This document shows positions 12,201-24,941 of a stretch of DNA of 64,000 bases, one piece after another; position 1 is the first letter of the stretch, and every line of letters starts with the position of its first letter. The notes below the pieces were generated by a model. That model worked only from the letters and a program-made list of their open reading frames with translations. It did no database searches and was not told the DNA's origin. Both the position numbers and the translations under genes were made by a program. The stretch is taken from the NCBI GenBank assembly GCA_038496445.1, contig JALMLS010000593.1, positions 248,001 to 312,000 on the forward strand, read 5' to 3'. The DNA is from Trichosphaerium sp. ATCC 40318. Its lineage: Eukaryota; Discosea; Flabellinia; Trichosidae.

Positions 12201-14139
12201 GCTAAGCCTAATGGTAAGCAATATTACTTTTTTTTTTGCAAATAGTAATTGTTTACCTAGTTTCAAAAACTGTTGTATCTGAATCTATTCCTATTCAAGC
12301 TCAAGCACCTCCATCACCAAGGTCAAATATGATTGCATCTGATTTCGCCAAGTCTCCTATGATTGATCCATTACTTGGTGTTGTAGTTGGCTACCTTGAG
12401 GTACGTGAAAGAGTTTAATAAACCAAACTTGTAGCTTACTGAATTCTCCAACTAGAATGATGACACAGATGATATCCAACTATTAGCTAGAAGTCATACC
12501 ACTACGTCACCTTTGGGGTAAACTACACGTCTAAATTTAGATGAGCTTATTGTGATACCTTTTTTTGTTTGTTTTTTAATTCAGAATGTAGGAAGAAGAA
12601 GAAAGAGCGTAAACGTGCTGTTAAAACTAAGCGACCACGTGCTCGTTCATTCCATGTTAATTACACTAGCAAACAACAACAAAAAGAAGAAGCTGAGAGA
12701 AAAAGACGTAATTTTGAAAAAAGTACAACAAACTGCTTTTTCTTTCTTTTTTTTTTTTTTTCCAATGATTGATTTGTGCTCATGTTTGTTTAGCACAAAT
12801 TAATGCGACAAAAGGGTTTTTTGGACGTCGTGCTTTTGGAGAAGAGATTAGTGCTAGTGGCACATTTGCACAAGAACTTGAAGTCATGTCACCAGTTAAA
12901 GAAAATGGTGAAAGCAACGAGCTAAGTTCATCAGAAAAACAAGAAAATGTTGTTACACCAGATATATCACCTGTTGAGAGTGTAACTGATGTGATGGATA
13001 CTGATAAAGTTGACGAAACCAAAGACTCAACAGAGATTAAACAGACACCTGTTGACAGTGTAACTGATCTGATGGATACTGATAAAGTTGAGGAAACCGA
13101 AGACTCAACAGAAATTAAACAGACCACGGAAAAGGCCTCACAGGAGACCAAGAACATCAAGCTTGTTGAAGAAACCGAAAAGGTAAATTCACCAGAAGCT
13201 GATGGTGAGGCTGTTTCAGAAGCTCCTTCTACTGTTGTTCAAGCTTCTGAAAAAGAAGAGGTTAAAGATAAAGAGCCTAAGATTGAGGTTATTGGTGATA
13301 AACCTGACGATGTCTGGGCCGCAACAAAGGCAAAGCCTGAACTGAGTAAAAGTGCACAAGTGCTCAGTATGACGAAACCACAAGCAAAAGTATGGGAAAG
13401 ACTAGAAGAGGAATTACGCGATTATGAACCTTACAAACCAGCTATCGCTGTAATGAAGAATCTACCATTTCTGACTTCTCCTGGGTACACCAAAAAAGTT
13501 ACTTTGTAATTTTCTTTTCTGTCGTTGTGTTGACACTTTTTTTAAAGGTCGAAGTTAGCTTGTTGTCTGGAGGCACTTGAGACTACTTTGAGTTGTGTAT
13601 CAACTTTTTGGAAGAAACATGGAAAGGATATTATGCTGCACGTGCTTTTTACTTTTCAAAATCACGCCACAAACGTTCATTTCTTCTTCACTCTCTAAAA
13701 TTGATATTAACTTTTTTTTGTTTGTTTTAGTGGTGCAGATGATCTTGTTCCTATTTTTGCTTGGGTTATACTAAAGGCTGGATTACCAAATATTTATTCT
13801 GAAATGAGTTTTATCGAGGCACGTGTAGTAGGCTTGAATACCATGTGATTTTTTTTTGTGTAATATTTTCACTAATGTGTTGTTAATAGGAACTTTCTCA
13901 AAAAGATGTAATGAAAGGGAAATTTGGGTATTGTTTTGCAACAATGCAGGTATAACATACAGCTTTTTTTCTTTTTTTTTTCCTCTTGGGTTTGTTGTCA
14001 CTCACGTGTTTAGATTGCTGTTGAAGTTGTAGTGGGTCTTGTACCAGAAAAGAAAAGGACGGTTAAAACCCCACGAGGAAAGAAGAGATCTACTAAGAAA
14101 ACAATTGGTAGGCTTAAGCGTTCTATCACAATGTCGTGA
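9251..14139 (+). CDS. CNH plus VPS9 domain protein, predicted Rab5-type GEF
   Basis: A large multi-exon gene. The N-terminal part (about 9251-10560) is a CNH/beta-propeller domain of the VPS39/TGFBRAP1 type: LLVLQNGELTLHDLFTLERK, then VPSTLCWCKNFICVGFKEEY. A helical segment near 10980-11240 (SIEASFFSKIYYDISKLIKE, later KVHNTTLAKLDVPKKYW) resembles the N-terminal bundle of VPS9 domains. A linker of several hundred residues rich in Lys, Ser, Thr and Glu follows, including a tandem repeat at 12973-13128. The VPS9 core comes last (about 13540-14030): GADDLVPIFAWVILKAGLP and KGKFGYCFATMQIAVEVVVG. VPS9 domains exchange nucleotide on Rab5-family GTPases on endosomes. The end is SITMS with TGA 14137-14139, then A-rich AATAAA-like sequence. 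I see no stop or polyadenylation signal splitting the gene, but continuity across 11.5-13.4 kb rests on by-eye splicing. Confidence 0.7.
12973..13128 (+). repeat. Two-copy 78-bp tandem repeat inside the CNH-VPS9 linker
   Basis: Two adjacent 78-bp units (12973-13050 and 13051-13128) encode near-identical 26-residue blocks that begin VESVTDVMDTDKVDET and VDSVTDLMDTDKVEET. Copies differ at a few positions only, so the duplication is recent. It is in frame and lengthens the acidic Ser/Thr-rich linker. Confidence 0.9.
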
Positions 14140-14375
14140 TCAAAAATAAAAATTAAATAAATATAAAAAAGTTGCTTACAACAACAATCGCCAATTGTCT
14201 TGGAGAACAAAGATTTTTACTAAACGAGCACAACATCATGTTCTAATACTTTGGGTTACTAAGCTAGGATGTAATGCGTCTGGAAGCGATATAGCCATCT
14301 CTGACCAACAAACCAAAAGTTGAAAAAAAAAAAGGTTGGATTGTTTTAACACCCAACTTTCTTTTGTGTGTTTAT

Positions 14376-15386
14376 TTACTTGTTTATGGTAAAAGTAAGT
14401 ACTACTTCCATAAACGTTTTAGAACCATTGAAGCTTTTTACTTCCATTATATACACATGTTTATCAGCAGTTGATGCATCAGCATCCTCTTGAACTTCGA
14501 GCTAAAAACAAAAATCAACAAAAACTTGAAAGGAATGTTTTTTTTTTTCATTCAAAAAAGACGTTACCTGTACACGACTGTGATTATACACAGGCTCTCT
14601 GAAAGAAGCATCAATCTTTGTTAATACATATGTGCTCTCTTTCAATGTGTGTTCCAAAATACCAATGCCTTTACCAACAAGCCACATTTCATGAACAGTT
14701 GCACCTGGTTTAGAACCAAACAACTTTGCTATGATACTGTGGGAATGTAGAGGACTATTTAATAACACGTGTTAACAAAGATATAGTGATAATAATATAT
14801 ATTAACTTTATACGTACTTGTAATCACCTGAGAGTGAGGAAAAGTTAATTGTATCTCCAACAACAAAAACTAAAAAAAACGCGTTAAAAAAACAACTTAA
14901 CCTTTTTTTTTTTGACATCATGTGTCATTTACTCACTCTCTTGGTGTACTATTGCGTTCTCGTCTCTCTCCTCTACTTCATCAAATATAGCTCCTTCATT
15001 CTTTGGGCTGCTCAGATGAGGTACAAACATCTCAACGCTTGAAGTGTATACAGTTTTACCCAATAGATTACCATCTGTTTCAACGCTTACAAGAGAACCA
15101 TTTTCTACTGGTTTTAATCTAAAAATCGTTACAAAAATACATACAAACACTACAACGGTTGTATTCGTACCCAGAGACCTTAGATTTAAACTGAAGTGGC
15201 TCTCCTGTTTCGACGATTGACGTTAAAGTAGTGTCATGAAGCTCAAGGGTAGTACGAGTGCGTCTAGAGCCTATTTTCGAAGTATTGATTAAAAACATTG
15301 CGTGACAAAAGTCGTTTCGTACGAAATGAAGGTAAAGTGAATGATTCGTGAGAAAACAAAGCAATAATGTCTTGTGCTTGATGCAT
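14376..15386 (-). CDS. Unassigned protein, possible BAH-like fold
   Basis: A minus-strand gene of about six exons. The best start is ATG 15386 (MHQAQDIIALFSHESF); a phase-1 intron then leads to SRRTRTTLELHDTTLTSIVE. Later segments read EMFVPHLSSPKNEGAIFDEV, VVGDTINFSSLSGDY, SIIAKLFGSKPGATVHEMWL and a C-terminus ending VVLTFTINK (TAA, 14376-14378). The order GDTI...AKLF...VHEMWLVGKG...YVLTKIDASF is loosely like a BAH domain, but the hallmark RWFYRPEE motif is absent, so this is only a suggestion. No membrane segment or signal peptide is present. The 3' end converges on the CNH-VPS9 gene. Confidence 0.5.
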
Positions 15387-15489
15387 TACGCCGATAGCGC
15401 CAAGTGCGAAATTGCTAGTTTTAATACTGGTGGAACACGTGTATTGTCTAATGTATGGCGCAGCTGATAATGTCAGTAAGATACAATGG

Positions 15490-15886
15490 TTAGTACGTAC
15501 TCAATTCTCCAGTTAGTTCTGTCTCAGGAGTTGGGAGATTTTCCTACATTCGTTATTCAGGAAGGTACGCGTAACACTTACTTTCTGGTATACGGCATCG
15601 GTGTAAGCCTTTGTTAACTTTGTGTAGGCATTTACAATCAACTTTACGTAATGCTTAACTAAACCTGCTGTGGGAACAGGAGCCACCGATTTCTACTATC
15701 TGTAAGCGAAAATGATACATTTTATTACGGAGTACGCACGAAAGTGTCCCACTTGCGCTGGTAATCAAGGTAGAATATAGCTGCTGATGGTAGCTCCTTT
15801 ACAATAAATAGTAAAATGGAGACTCCAATCGAAAAAGTAAAGAACGAAATTGCATATAGGATGAAGTAAGTTGCGACCAAAAACAT
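15490..15886 (-). CDS. Small membrane protein, unassigned
   Basis: The N-terminus is a long hydrophobic stretch, MFLVATYFILYAISFFTFSI, continuing into VSILLFIVKELPS: one long or two short transmembrane helices. Splicing at a phase-0 donor (near 15736) joins WDTF to KSVAPVPTAGLVKHYVKLIV, and a second intron leads to ENLPTPETELTGELSTY and TAA (15490-15492). The total is about 100 residues. The open frame extends upstream without an ATG to about 15934, so an additional 5' exon is possible. It is divergent from thioredoxin reductase. No family is recognised; an organelle or ER small membrane protein is a guess. Confidence 0.5.
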
Positions 15887-16039
15887 TGTTGGAGGTATTG
15901 CGCAACCGTTGGCTCTATGTTTAAGTGAGGTCAACTTTGTGATTAAGCAACACTTCCATTTAAGGTTTCTGTACTACCACGCGATAAACAATAACAACGC
16001 CAAGGTAGTTAAAAGGCGAGTTGTGTAGCGAGCAGCAAA
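15887..16039. promoter_or_regulatory. Divergent intergenic region, small membrane protein / thioredoxin reductase
   Basis: A gap of about 150 bp separates two outward-facing genes and must carry both promoters. It includes the uncertain 5' end of the minus-strand gene. No specific element is recognised. Confidence 0.35.
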
Positions 16040-18310
<2,271 letters not shown>

Positions 18311-18415
18311 CTCCACCATTAGTTGGTTTTTTTCTCTTTGTCTGGAGAAAAAAACAGCAGTGGTGTTGTGACTCATTCAGTGAGATTTTAACAAGTAGGA
18401 AAACATGGTTCTTGG

Positions 18416-18484
18416 TTGACAGGATGAAGGTAATGTCATAAACCAGTAATATAACGGTTGGTATTGTCTGAATGTAAATGTCAA
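18416..18484 (+). promoter_or_regulatory. SECIS element (type II-like) in TrxR 3' UTR
   Basis: Helix I pairs 18416-18421 with 18479-18484 (6 bp). The quartet is ATGA at 18424-18427 opposite TGA at 18469-18471 (non-canonical U-U, G-A, A-G). Helix II pairs 18429-18437 with 18460-18468: nine consecutive pairs, four of them G-U. The apical part contains AAA at 18440-18442 and a 4-bp ministem (18441-18444 with 18456-18459), as in form-2 SECIS. It recruits SBP2 and EFSec for Sec insertion. Confidence 0.8.
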
Positions 18485-18718
18485 GCACATGGCTAAAAAC
18501 CAATAAAGTCATGTTAGAACGAACGAGGTTACTTTCAAAAGCACTCTAAGAATATAAACAGTTGTTGTCAGGCTTTCTTATTCTCGTTTTGGGTGCGTCT
18601 GAGTCACCTTATATTCAGTCTACGACGTTTTTTGGTTTGACAAAAGTTACAAAAAAAGGCGCTCCTCTTTTCATTGAACCAAGGTCTAACTAAGCACAAT
18701 TTCACTTGTGCACAGCGT

Positions 18719-20141
18719 ATGGACACACTTCCAACTGAATTAGTATTTGAAGTTGTTGGTTATCTTCCCACTCATTCATTGGCCGCTACAGCATCGATTT
18801 CAACATATTTCTCCGGTATTTGTAGAGATGATAGTATTTGGCGTTTTAGATTGCTCAAAGAGTATGGATGTACCCCAGATAATATAAAAGCGATGTCAGG
18901 AGGGCGTTTTGTTATCAACGATCCACGCTTTTGCTACAATAGCTGCAAATTCTTTGGTACGCTATAAGAACTTAGAAAATAGTGCTCACTCTGATAGCAA
19001 CATCAAAAAAGGAAAAAATACCTTTAGAGGCCGTTTACTCTGATGGAGGAGACCAAAGCAGCTACTATGATCTCTGTCGCATCACATATGAAAGCACACC
19101 TGCGTATTGTGCGTGTCAAACAAAACTACAAGTGGATTAATATATCTTTCACTTTTTAGGCACTAGTAAAGGTCGCAATACAAACGTGAACGTTGTTCTT
19201 AAAATAGCTTCTACAAAGGCAATGGCCTACGTTTGCAATGAGCTTATTGTGAGACTAGCACCAAAGGAGTATTCCTCTCCGCTTAACAGCTGTTTGCTGT
19301 TTGTACTTGAAGGGTACGGAGTATGGCTTTTTTTTTTAAATTATTTTGTTTTCTTGCTTGTCACAATTTTACCTGAGTAAGTGAGCTCTTAGTATTGCTA
19401 CTACCCTTCTTGTTGGAGGTAAAAAGTAGTAAGCAATACTTTAATGTTACTTGTATTACATAATACGTGTATACAAGTATGTAAGATGAAATCTTTTTGA
19501 ATTGCATCCAAAACAGCCGTTTACTTTTTTTTTTGTTTACAAGTTTGTTTTAGACCTGAAATGACCCCAAAAGAGATTGAAGAATACACACTTTCTACCA
19601 GTAAGTACAATGATATGTCAGAGGAAGAGTTTAAAAAGCTGGATAAAACCATCGAAGGTAAGGGAATGATTGATAAATCCTTACTTAAATTGGTAAAAAA
19701 ATAGGGTCTCCTGTCGCTGGATTTTTTGACATGGCAAAGGGAGCAACTCTCGACAGCGATGAAAGAGACTTTAGTACATGTATTAATAGTAAAGTAACAA
19801 CATACATTCACATCAGTACGATTTATATGTTCACACAACTAGTTCTTCATTTACCAATACTGAACACAAAAAAACTTTTGATCACTAAAGTCTTCCCAAA
19901 AAGAAGTACTTCTTTTATCAGTAGAACAAGAAGACGGGCAATAAGTCCAACTGAAACGATACAACGAACCTACCGGAACATTGTTGATTCGTATTCTTCT
20001 TCGTTTTCTACAATGCTACACGTGAACATGAATTAATTTTTTTCAGAAATGTTGAATAAAGTTGGAAAAGGTACAACAATTGATACAAACGAAGTAGCTG
20101 CAGTAGGATGGTCATTAAATCACATCTTGAACAGTTTCTAA
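18719..20141 (+). CDS. F-box protein
   Basis: Residues 1-45 form an F-box: MDTLPTELVFEVVGYLPTHS, then SISTYFSGICRDDSIWRFRL. This is the SKP1-binding element of SCF ubiquitin ligases. The remainder is not recognised. It includes RNTNVNVVLKIASTKAMAYV, a likely beta-rich substrate-binding region, MTPKEIEEYTLSTSKYNDMS, and the C-terminal GTTIDTNEVAAVGWSLNHIL ending NSF with TAA (20139-20141). ATG 18719 is chosen because it sits directly before the F-box; an in-frame upstream extension lacks support. One intron, about 19313-19550, is unusually long for this genome and contains two hairpins. Confidence 0.7.
19391..19478. repeat. Pair of inverted repeats (hairpins) in a long F-box gene intron
   Basis: The first stem pairs 19391-19404 with 19426-19440 (14 bp with one bulged base, 21-nt loop). 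The second pairs 19449-19456 with 19471-19478 (8 bp, 14-nt loop). Both lie in an intron of about 235 nt where most introns are near 50 nt. A structured intronic RNA or a small inverted-repeat insertion would explain it. Confidence 0.6.
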
Positions 20142-20427
20142 TGGATTCTATCAAAGAACCGATAGAAGTTATTGACTCGTCACGTGACGTAAATAACACC
20201 ATGAAATCAACAACAAAAAAAATAAACCTAATCAACTATTATGCTGGTTTTTTTTACATCATTGTTGTTTGCAATCAACACGGTCTTACACTCTATGATT
20301 ACATTTTATTTTTCCATTTTTTCAGAAAACAAACAACTCTTGGACTTCATTTACAATACCATGTTTAGTTTCTACTTCGCTACTTCAGTCACGACAGTTC
20401 GAAAAAAAAAATGACTGAAGTAAGGAC

Positions 20428-21822
20428 TTAACTTTCATTTTGTTTCTGTGGTTTTTGAGAACATAGCTTATTTATACTTAACAGCAATGCCCTTTGGTTT
20501 GTTCGTTTATATTGAAGTCTAAATTTATCAAACCTCCACTCATATCCTGGATATAACCATTGCAAACACGATGGATAATACCTCGAGAGCAACTTTCCAC
20601 CAAACATATTTAATTGTGATGATGAAATACGATACCATTCATCAGGTGAGGTAACATTCAATCCAGCTTGTATATCTTCATACAAATCAGTTATATTCTC
20701 ACTCTTAAATACGTACCCTGTATCATAGATTGTACTTTACGCTTTTCAAGCCATCGGCGTCGTGAACCTGTAACGTAAAAGGTCAATCCCATTTTTTTCT
20801 TTTTTTTTGTTTGACAAACCTTGTTCCATAAAGTACGTCATGTTCCATTTATGAGACGGGTACAATAAACGTAAACACCAAGGGTAATGCACAAGCATTT
20901 TGTTTTTCCTACGTGATATCGACTTTATGGAATGATCATACCATCCATCAGGTTCAACAATACCAAGCTCAACTTCGAGTGCTACATTAAATCAAAAAAA
21001 AATCAAACTAGAACATTTAGGCTTTACCTTTCAATTCTTTTATTACTTGCTTGTTGTATTGCCTGGGAACAATGAATAAGCAACGTCACTATATGAAACA
21101 AGATGTTGCACCTCGAACTACCGTTTATGGGCGCTATCACCACGTGTCTCGCTTGAGTCGCTTTCCTACAAACTTTCAATGTTTTTGAAAAAAAATCGAG
21201 AAAATGATACCTAAGCTTGGCCACATCCCATGTAAAATGAGTATAGATTTGTGTTAGTGCAAGCGACAAGGATCCGTAGCTACATGTTAATTAGTAAATA
21301 TGTCGATCTATATTATGACTCACCGAGATGCGACAATGCCTCCTACACCTGCTTTCGTCGCCTCGACACTTGACACATTGTACCAATCACACAAAGTCTT
21401 TAGCGATAATTTCCTTCCAACCTCGTCAAATCGGTGACGTTGAGCCTCAACGCTATCCCAGTGTCTCCGTGGCATGTGTCTAGATGATTTCCATGAGTTT
21501 AGGTTCAGTACATTTGCGCGTAACTGAAATTTATCCAAAGACCAATTATGAGACGGGTAAAGGGACACAAGAGCGCGTACAAGCGAATTCCCATGCCTTT
21601 GAAGCGTTCAGCAAGAAATTAGAACAATAACCGCCCATACCTGTTTAGAAGCCCTGCACCACCGTATTTTCGAACGTTCGCTGGCTTGACGTTATACCAT
21701 TCGTCTAGTTTAGTTATTTGAAGTGCAGGCATTATACGCTCAGCCAAAAACAGCTTTTGGTTAGCTTCAGAATCCCAAGAACCATTTGCAACACGTTTGT
21801 TGCTAAGCAAGCGACGTTGCAT
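20428..21822 (-). CDS. WY/GG/YP-repeat protein (four-repeat type), function unknown
   Basis: The protein is built of about four copies of a repeat of about 75 residues with the pattern L-x-DEWYxV, then GGxGLLxRYGxSLxxAL, then xxxYPxHxW-xxxxF. Visible copies are TKLDEWYNVKPANVRKYGGA, LCDWYNVSSVEATKAG, a copy near 20840-20985 (LYPSHKWN) and SPDEWYRISSSQLNMFGGKL. The start ATG is at 21822 (MQRRLLSNKRVANGSW), basic and Ser/Asn-rich, possibly an organelle presequence; the stop is at 20428. Similar repeats are known to me from uncharacterised protist and algal proteins, often joined to a nuclease-like C-terminal domain. Here that domain is missing. A paralogue with it lies at 48.3-50.1 kb. Confidence 0.65.
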
Positions 21823-22336
21823 TACATTATTAGCTAAATGTACCGTCCCTGCCTTGTAACTCTATTGTGTAATAGAAAACAAACACAACAATTAAATTCA
21901 ACGACGTTAAAACATGTAAAAAGAATCTCTTTTCACTGACAAATATGTCACTGTAAAAAACGATAGCGTCCCGCCGTTAGTCTAGTTTAGTGACACTCTA
22001 TGTCCGCACTCAATGAAGATATCACGTCACGTATAACAAGGGGCCCTAGTGAGACATCAAACCTCTTAAAGTACGTACAAATTACTCATCTACAACGGAA
22101 TAATTTTATTTTTACATTGTTGCACATTTAATTAAGAGGTATACCATCGTGTGACGACTGAATGCAATATTTTAAAAAAAAATGATGCTCTAAAGAGAGA
22201 GCAAAATCATTTTTGGAGGTTGTGGTTTGTTTCCAAAGTCGGCAATCATATTGAGAACTTCTTTTTTTTTGAGGAGTCTTTTTCCCCATTATTTGCCTTC
22301 GCCACAAAAAGGCGGATCAGAAAGTTTATAGGTCCA
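21823..22336. other. Intergenic, no gene seen
   Basis: This 514-bp stretch lies between the WY-repeat gene start (leftward) and the 3' end of the CTD-phosphatase gene. Only short shadow frames are present. I see a run of T near 22261-22270 and nothing else recognisable. Confidence 0.5.
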
Positions 22337-23370
22337 TTATGTGATCCCGTTATTTAACCCCGTTTCTTCCATATATTTAATGACATCGCTACACTTGGCG
22401 AGTTTTCTTAGGTGAGGAATTAAATCTCTCAACTCAGTGTCATTCTGATCGTCAAACCAACTTTCACAAGGAATAGCATTTTCAGGTTGAAATAAATATG
22501 AATGTGGTGAGTTATCAATTATAAAAATTCTCTCTATTGCTCTACCCATTTTTGTCATATCCTAGACGCAAAAAATGAGTACAGAAGACCAAAAAAAAGT
22601 AAACAAAATCGAACATTATTACAACGTATTGTTTCAAAAAAAAAAAAAACAAAGTTGCATACCTTGACGTAGTTTCCTTTATGAGTTGAACACGATTCTC
22701 TAGTTAACCGACCAGTAATTACTTTATGTTTATCCAAAAGGTCCAACACTGGGTCAGCATACTATTTAATAAACAGTTAACAACTTATTTAATCTCCGTG
22801 AAATTTGCAATAAATTGCGATCCTCCAGATTAGGAAGGTGATACTTACCTTGGGAATACTGGCAGTAAAGATTACAACCTCAAATATCTCACCCATAGCT
22901 TGTAGGAACTCATCAACAAATGGTCTCTTCATTACGTAAACTTTATGAGTAACATTTTCAATTTCTATCGGAATTACGTAGTCCGCGCCTGTTTAATCAA
23001 AATAAGTATTTTTAGTTGCTGTTTTGTATGAAGTTGAATTTCAAACGGACCAGGAACGGCTTTAAAGGAAGAATGCACAAGTGTTTCATCAAGGTCGAGA
23101 ACGCAACAAATTTTGCCTTTTTTCTAAGGTTGTATGTTAGTGAGGAATTAGTAAAACGCCATTTTGTACGTTTGGTGGTGGGGCGGATAGAAGAGGGCCA
23201 CTTGGTCCAGTATCTTGGAGCTCTGTGGAGTCAATTGGGCTATTATCTTGTTCATATGTGCTACAATACTATTAGCAGGAGCCACTATATAAGGAGACAT
23301 TACGTGGAGTGTTTGTTAAAGCAACAACATAGGCGTTGCCAAAATGAAAGCTGTTCTTCACTGTAATAGC
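22337..23370 (-). CDS. CTD small phosphatase-like protein (FCP/SCP family)
   Basis: A HAD-fold protein Ser/Thr phosphatase of the SCP/Psr1 type. The catalytic DxDx(T/V) motif is in [17 protein letters not shown] (near 23050-23105). Downstream are the Dullard/SCP signatures [52 protein letters not shown] and [20 protein letters not shown] followed by [16 protein letters not shown]. The stop is at 22337-22339. A 5' exon reads [14 protein letters not shown], a cysteine cluster typical of palmitoylated membrane-bound SCP/Psr proteins. I cannot find the start codon; a further upstream exon beyond 23370 is likely. Confidence 0.85.
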
Positions 23371-24082
23371 CTACAAAATGCGTCAGGTTGTATAATGATT
23401 AGGAAATACAAGATACGGTTGTCCAATAAATGTACGAAAGTAAGTCTTGCTGCCAAATTTGCAAACAGCTCGGGAGATGATGAAAAATACTTTTATACAA
23501 AATACGGAGCGTAAAATGGCCATTTTGCTCAAATTTTTGGCTCTAGCAACTGATGGCGCAGATCCTTTTGCAGAACTAGCTAATAGCCTAATTTCACAGC
23601 TTGGCGCTTGCCGATCGTGCAACCACGGTTTAAGGAGCGTCAAAAAAAAAAAACAAAGCCACTCCATAATCGAACAGCACTGCAGTAATTTTTGATCGCA
23701 TTTTGGGCGTAAAAAAATAGTAAAAGAGCTATGAGACTCGATCTCGTTTTACGCACTATCGTCGTAACTGCCAGTGTCTGATGAACAGTCTTCTGAGTCG
23801 CTATCACGACGCACTTGCGTTATGACTGACTGCTGCATAGCTTAGCCAAAAGCACCTTTGGAGGAAGTAGGTTTCGTGAGCCAAAGTAAACGAATACTAT
23901 TCGTATGTGTTGTGAGGGTAATTTACCAGCGCACTTGGCGCGTTTTGTGACGCTTAGAGGGTTCTGTGCAAAGTGCAAAAGAAAAACGCGACAGCGAAAA
24001 ACAGTACGGTCATGAAAAATCTGGTGGGGCTCAAAAAGTATCATAATTGCATTAGCACACTGAGGACAGACGGATCGTAACC
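23371..24082. other. Intergenic, unassigned; may hold the 5' exon of the CTD phosphatase gene
   Basis: This 712-bp stretch has two overlapping open frames on opposite strands (23447-23695 plus, 23383-23667 minus) and another on the minus strand (23820-24044). None matches a family I know and none shows convincing splice continuity. The right end carries the promoter of the ubiquitin-S27a gene. Confidence 0.4.
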
Positions 24083-24736
<654 letters not shown>

Positions 24737-24941
24737 ATTACCTGCGCTCTCGCGTAATTTGTTTCAAAACAAAAATGTCTTGCAATTTACTTTCTTTGTT
24801 TGAACTGTGCCAAGCCGCCGAGACAACTCAGTATAGCCACTGCTATTCTATATGTGTAGAGTATTTAGTAGATAAAAAATAGCTGAGATTGTCCATTCTG
24901 AAAGCGCCAGAATGACGAAGGACTTGCAAAAAATTGAATAT

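Noticed and set aside
12780-13160. Open minus-strand frame of 126 codons
   Set aside because: It lies exactly opposite the repetitive coding linker of the VPS9 gene; its openness follows from the repeat and codon bias of the plus-strand gene.
24777-24882. 35-codon frame after the ubiquitin-S27a stop
   Set aside because: Too short, no upstream spacing for a promoter and no family likeness; probably 3' UTR.
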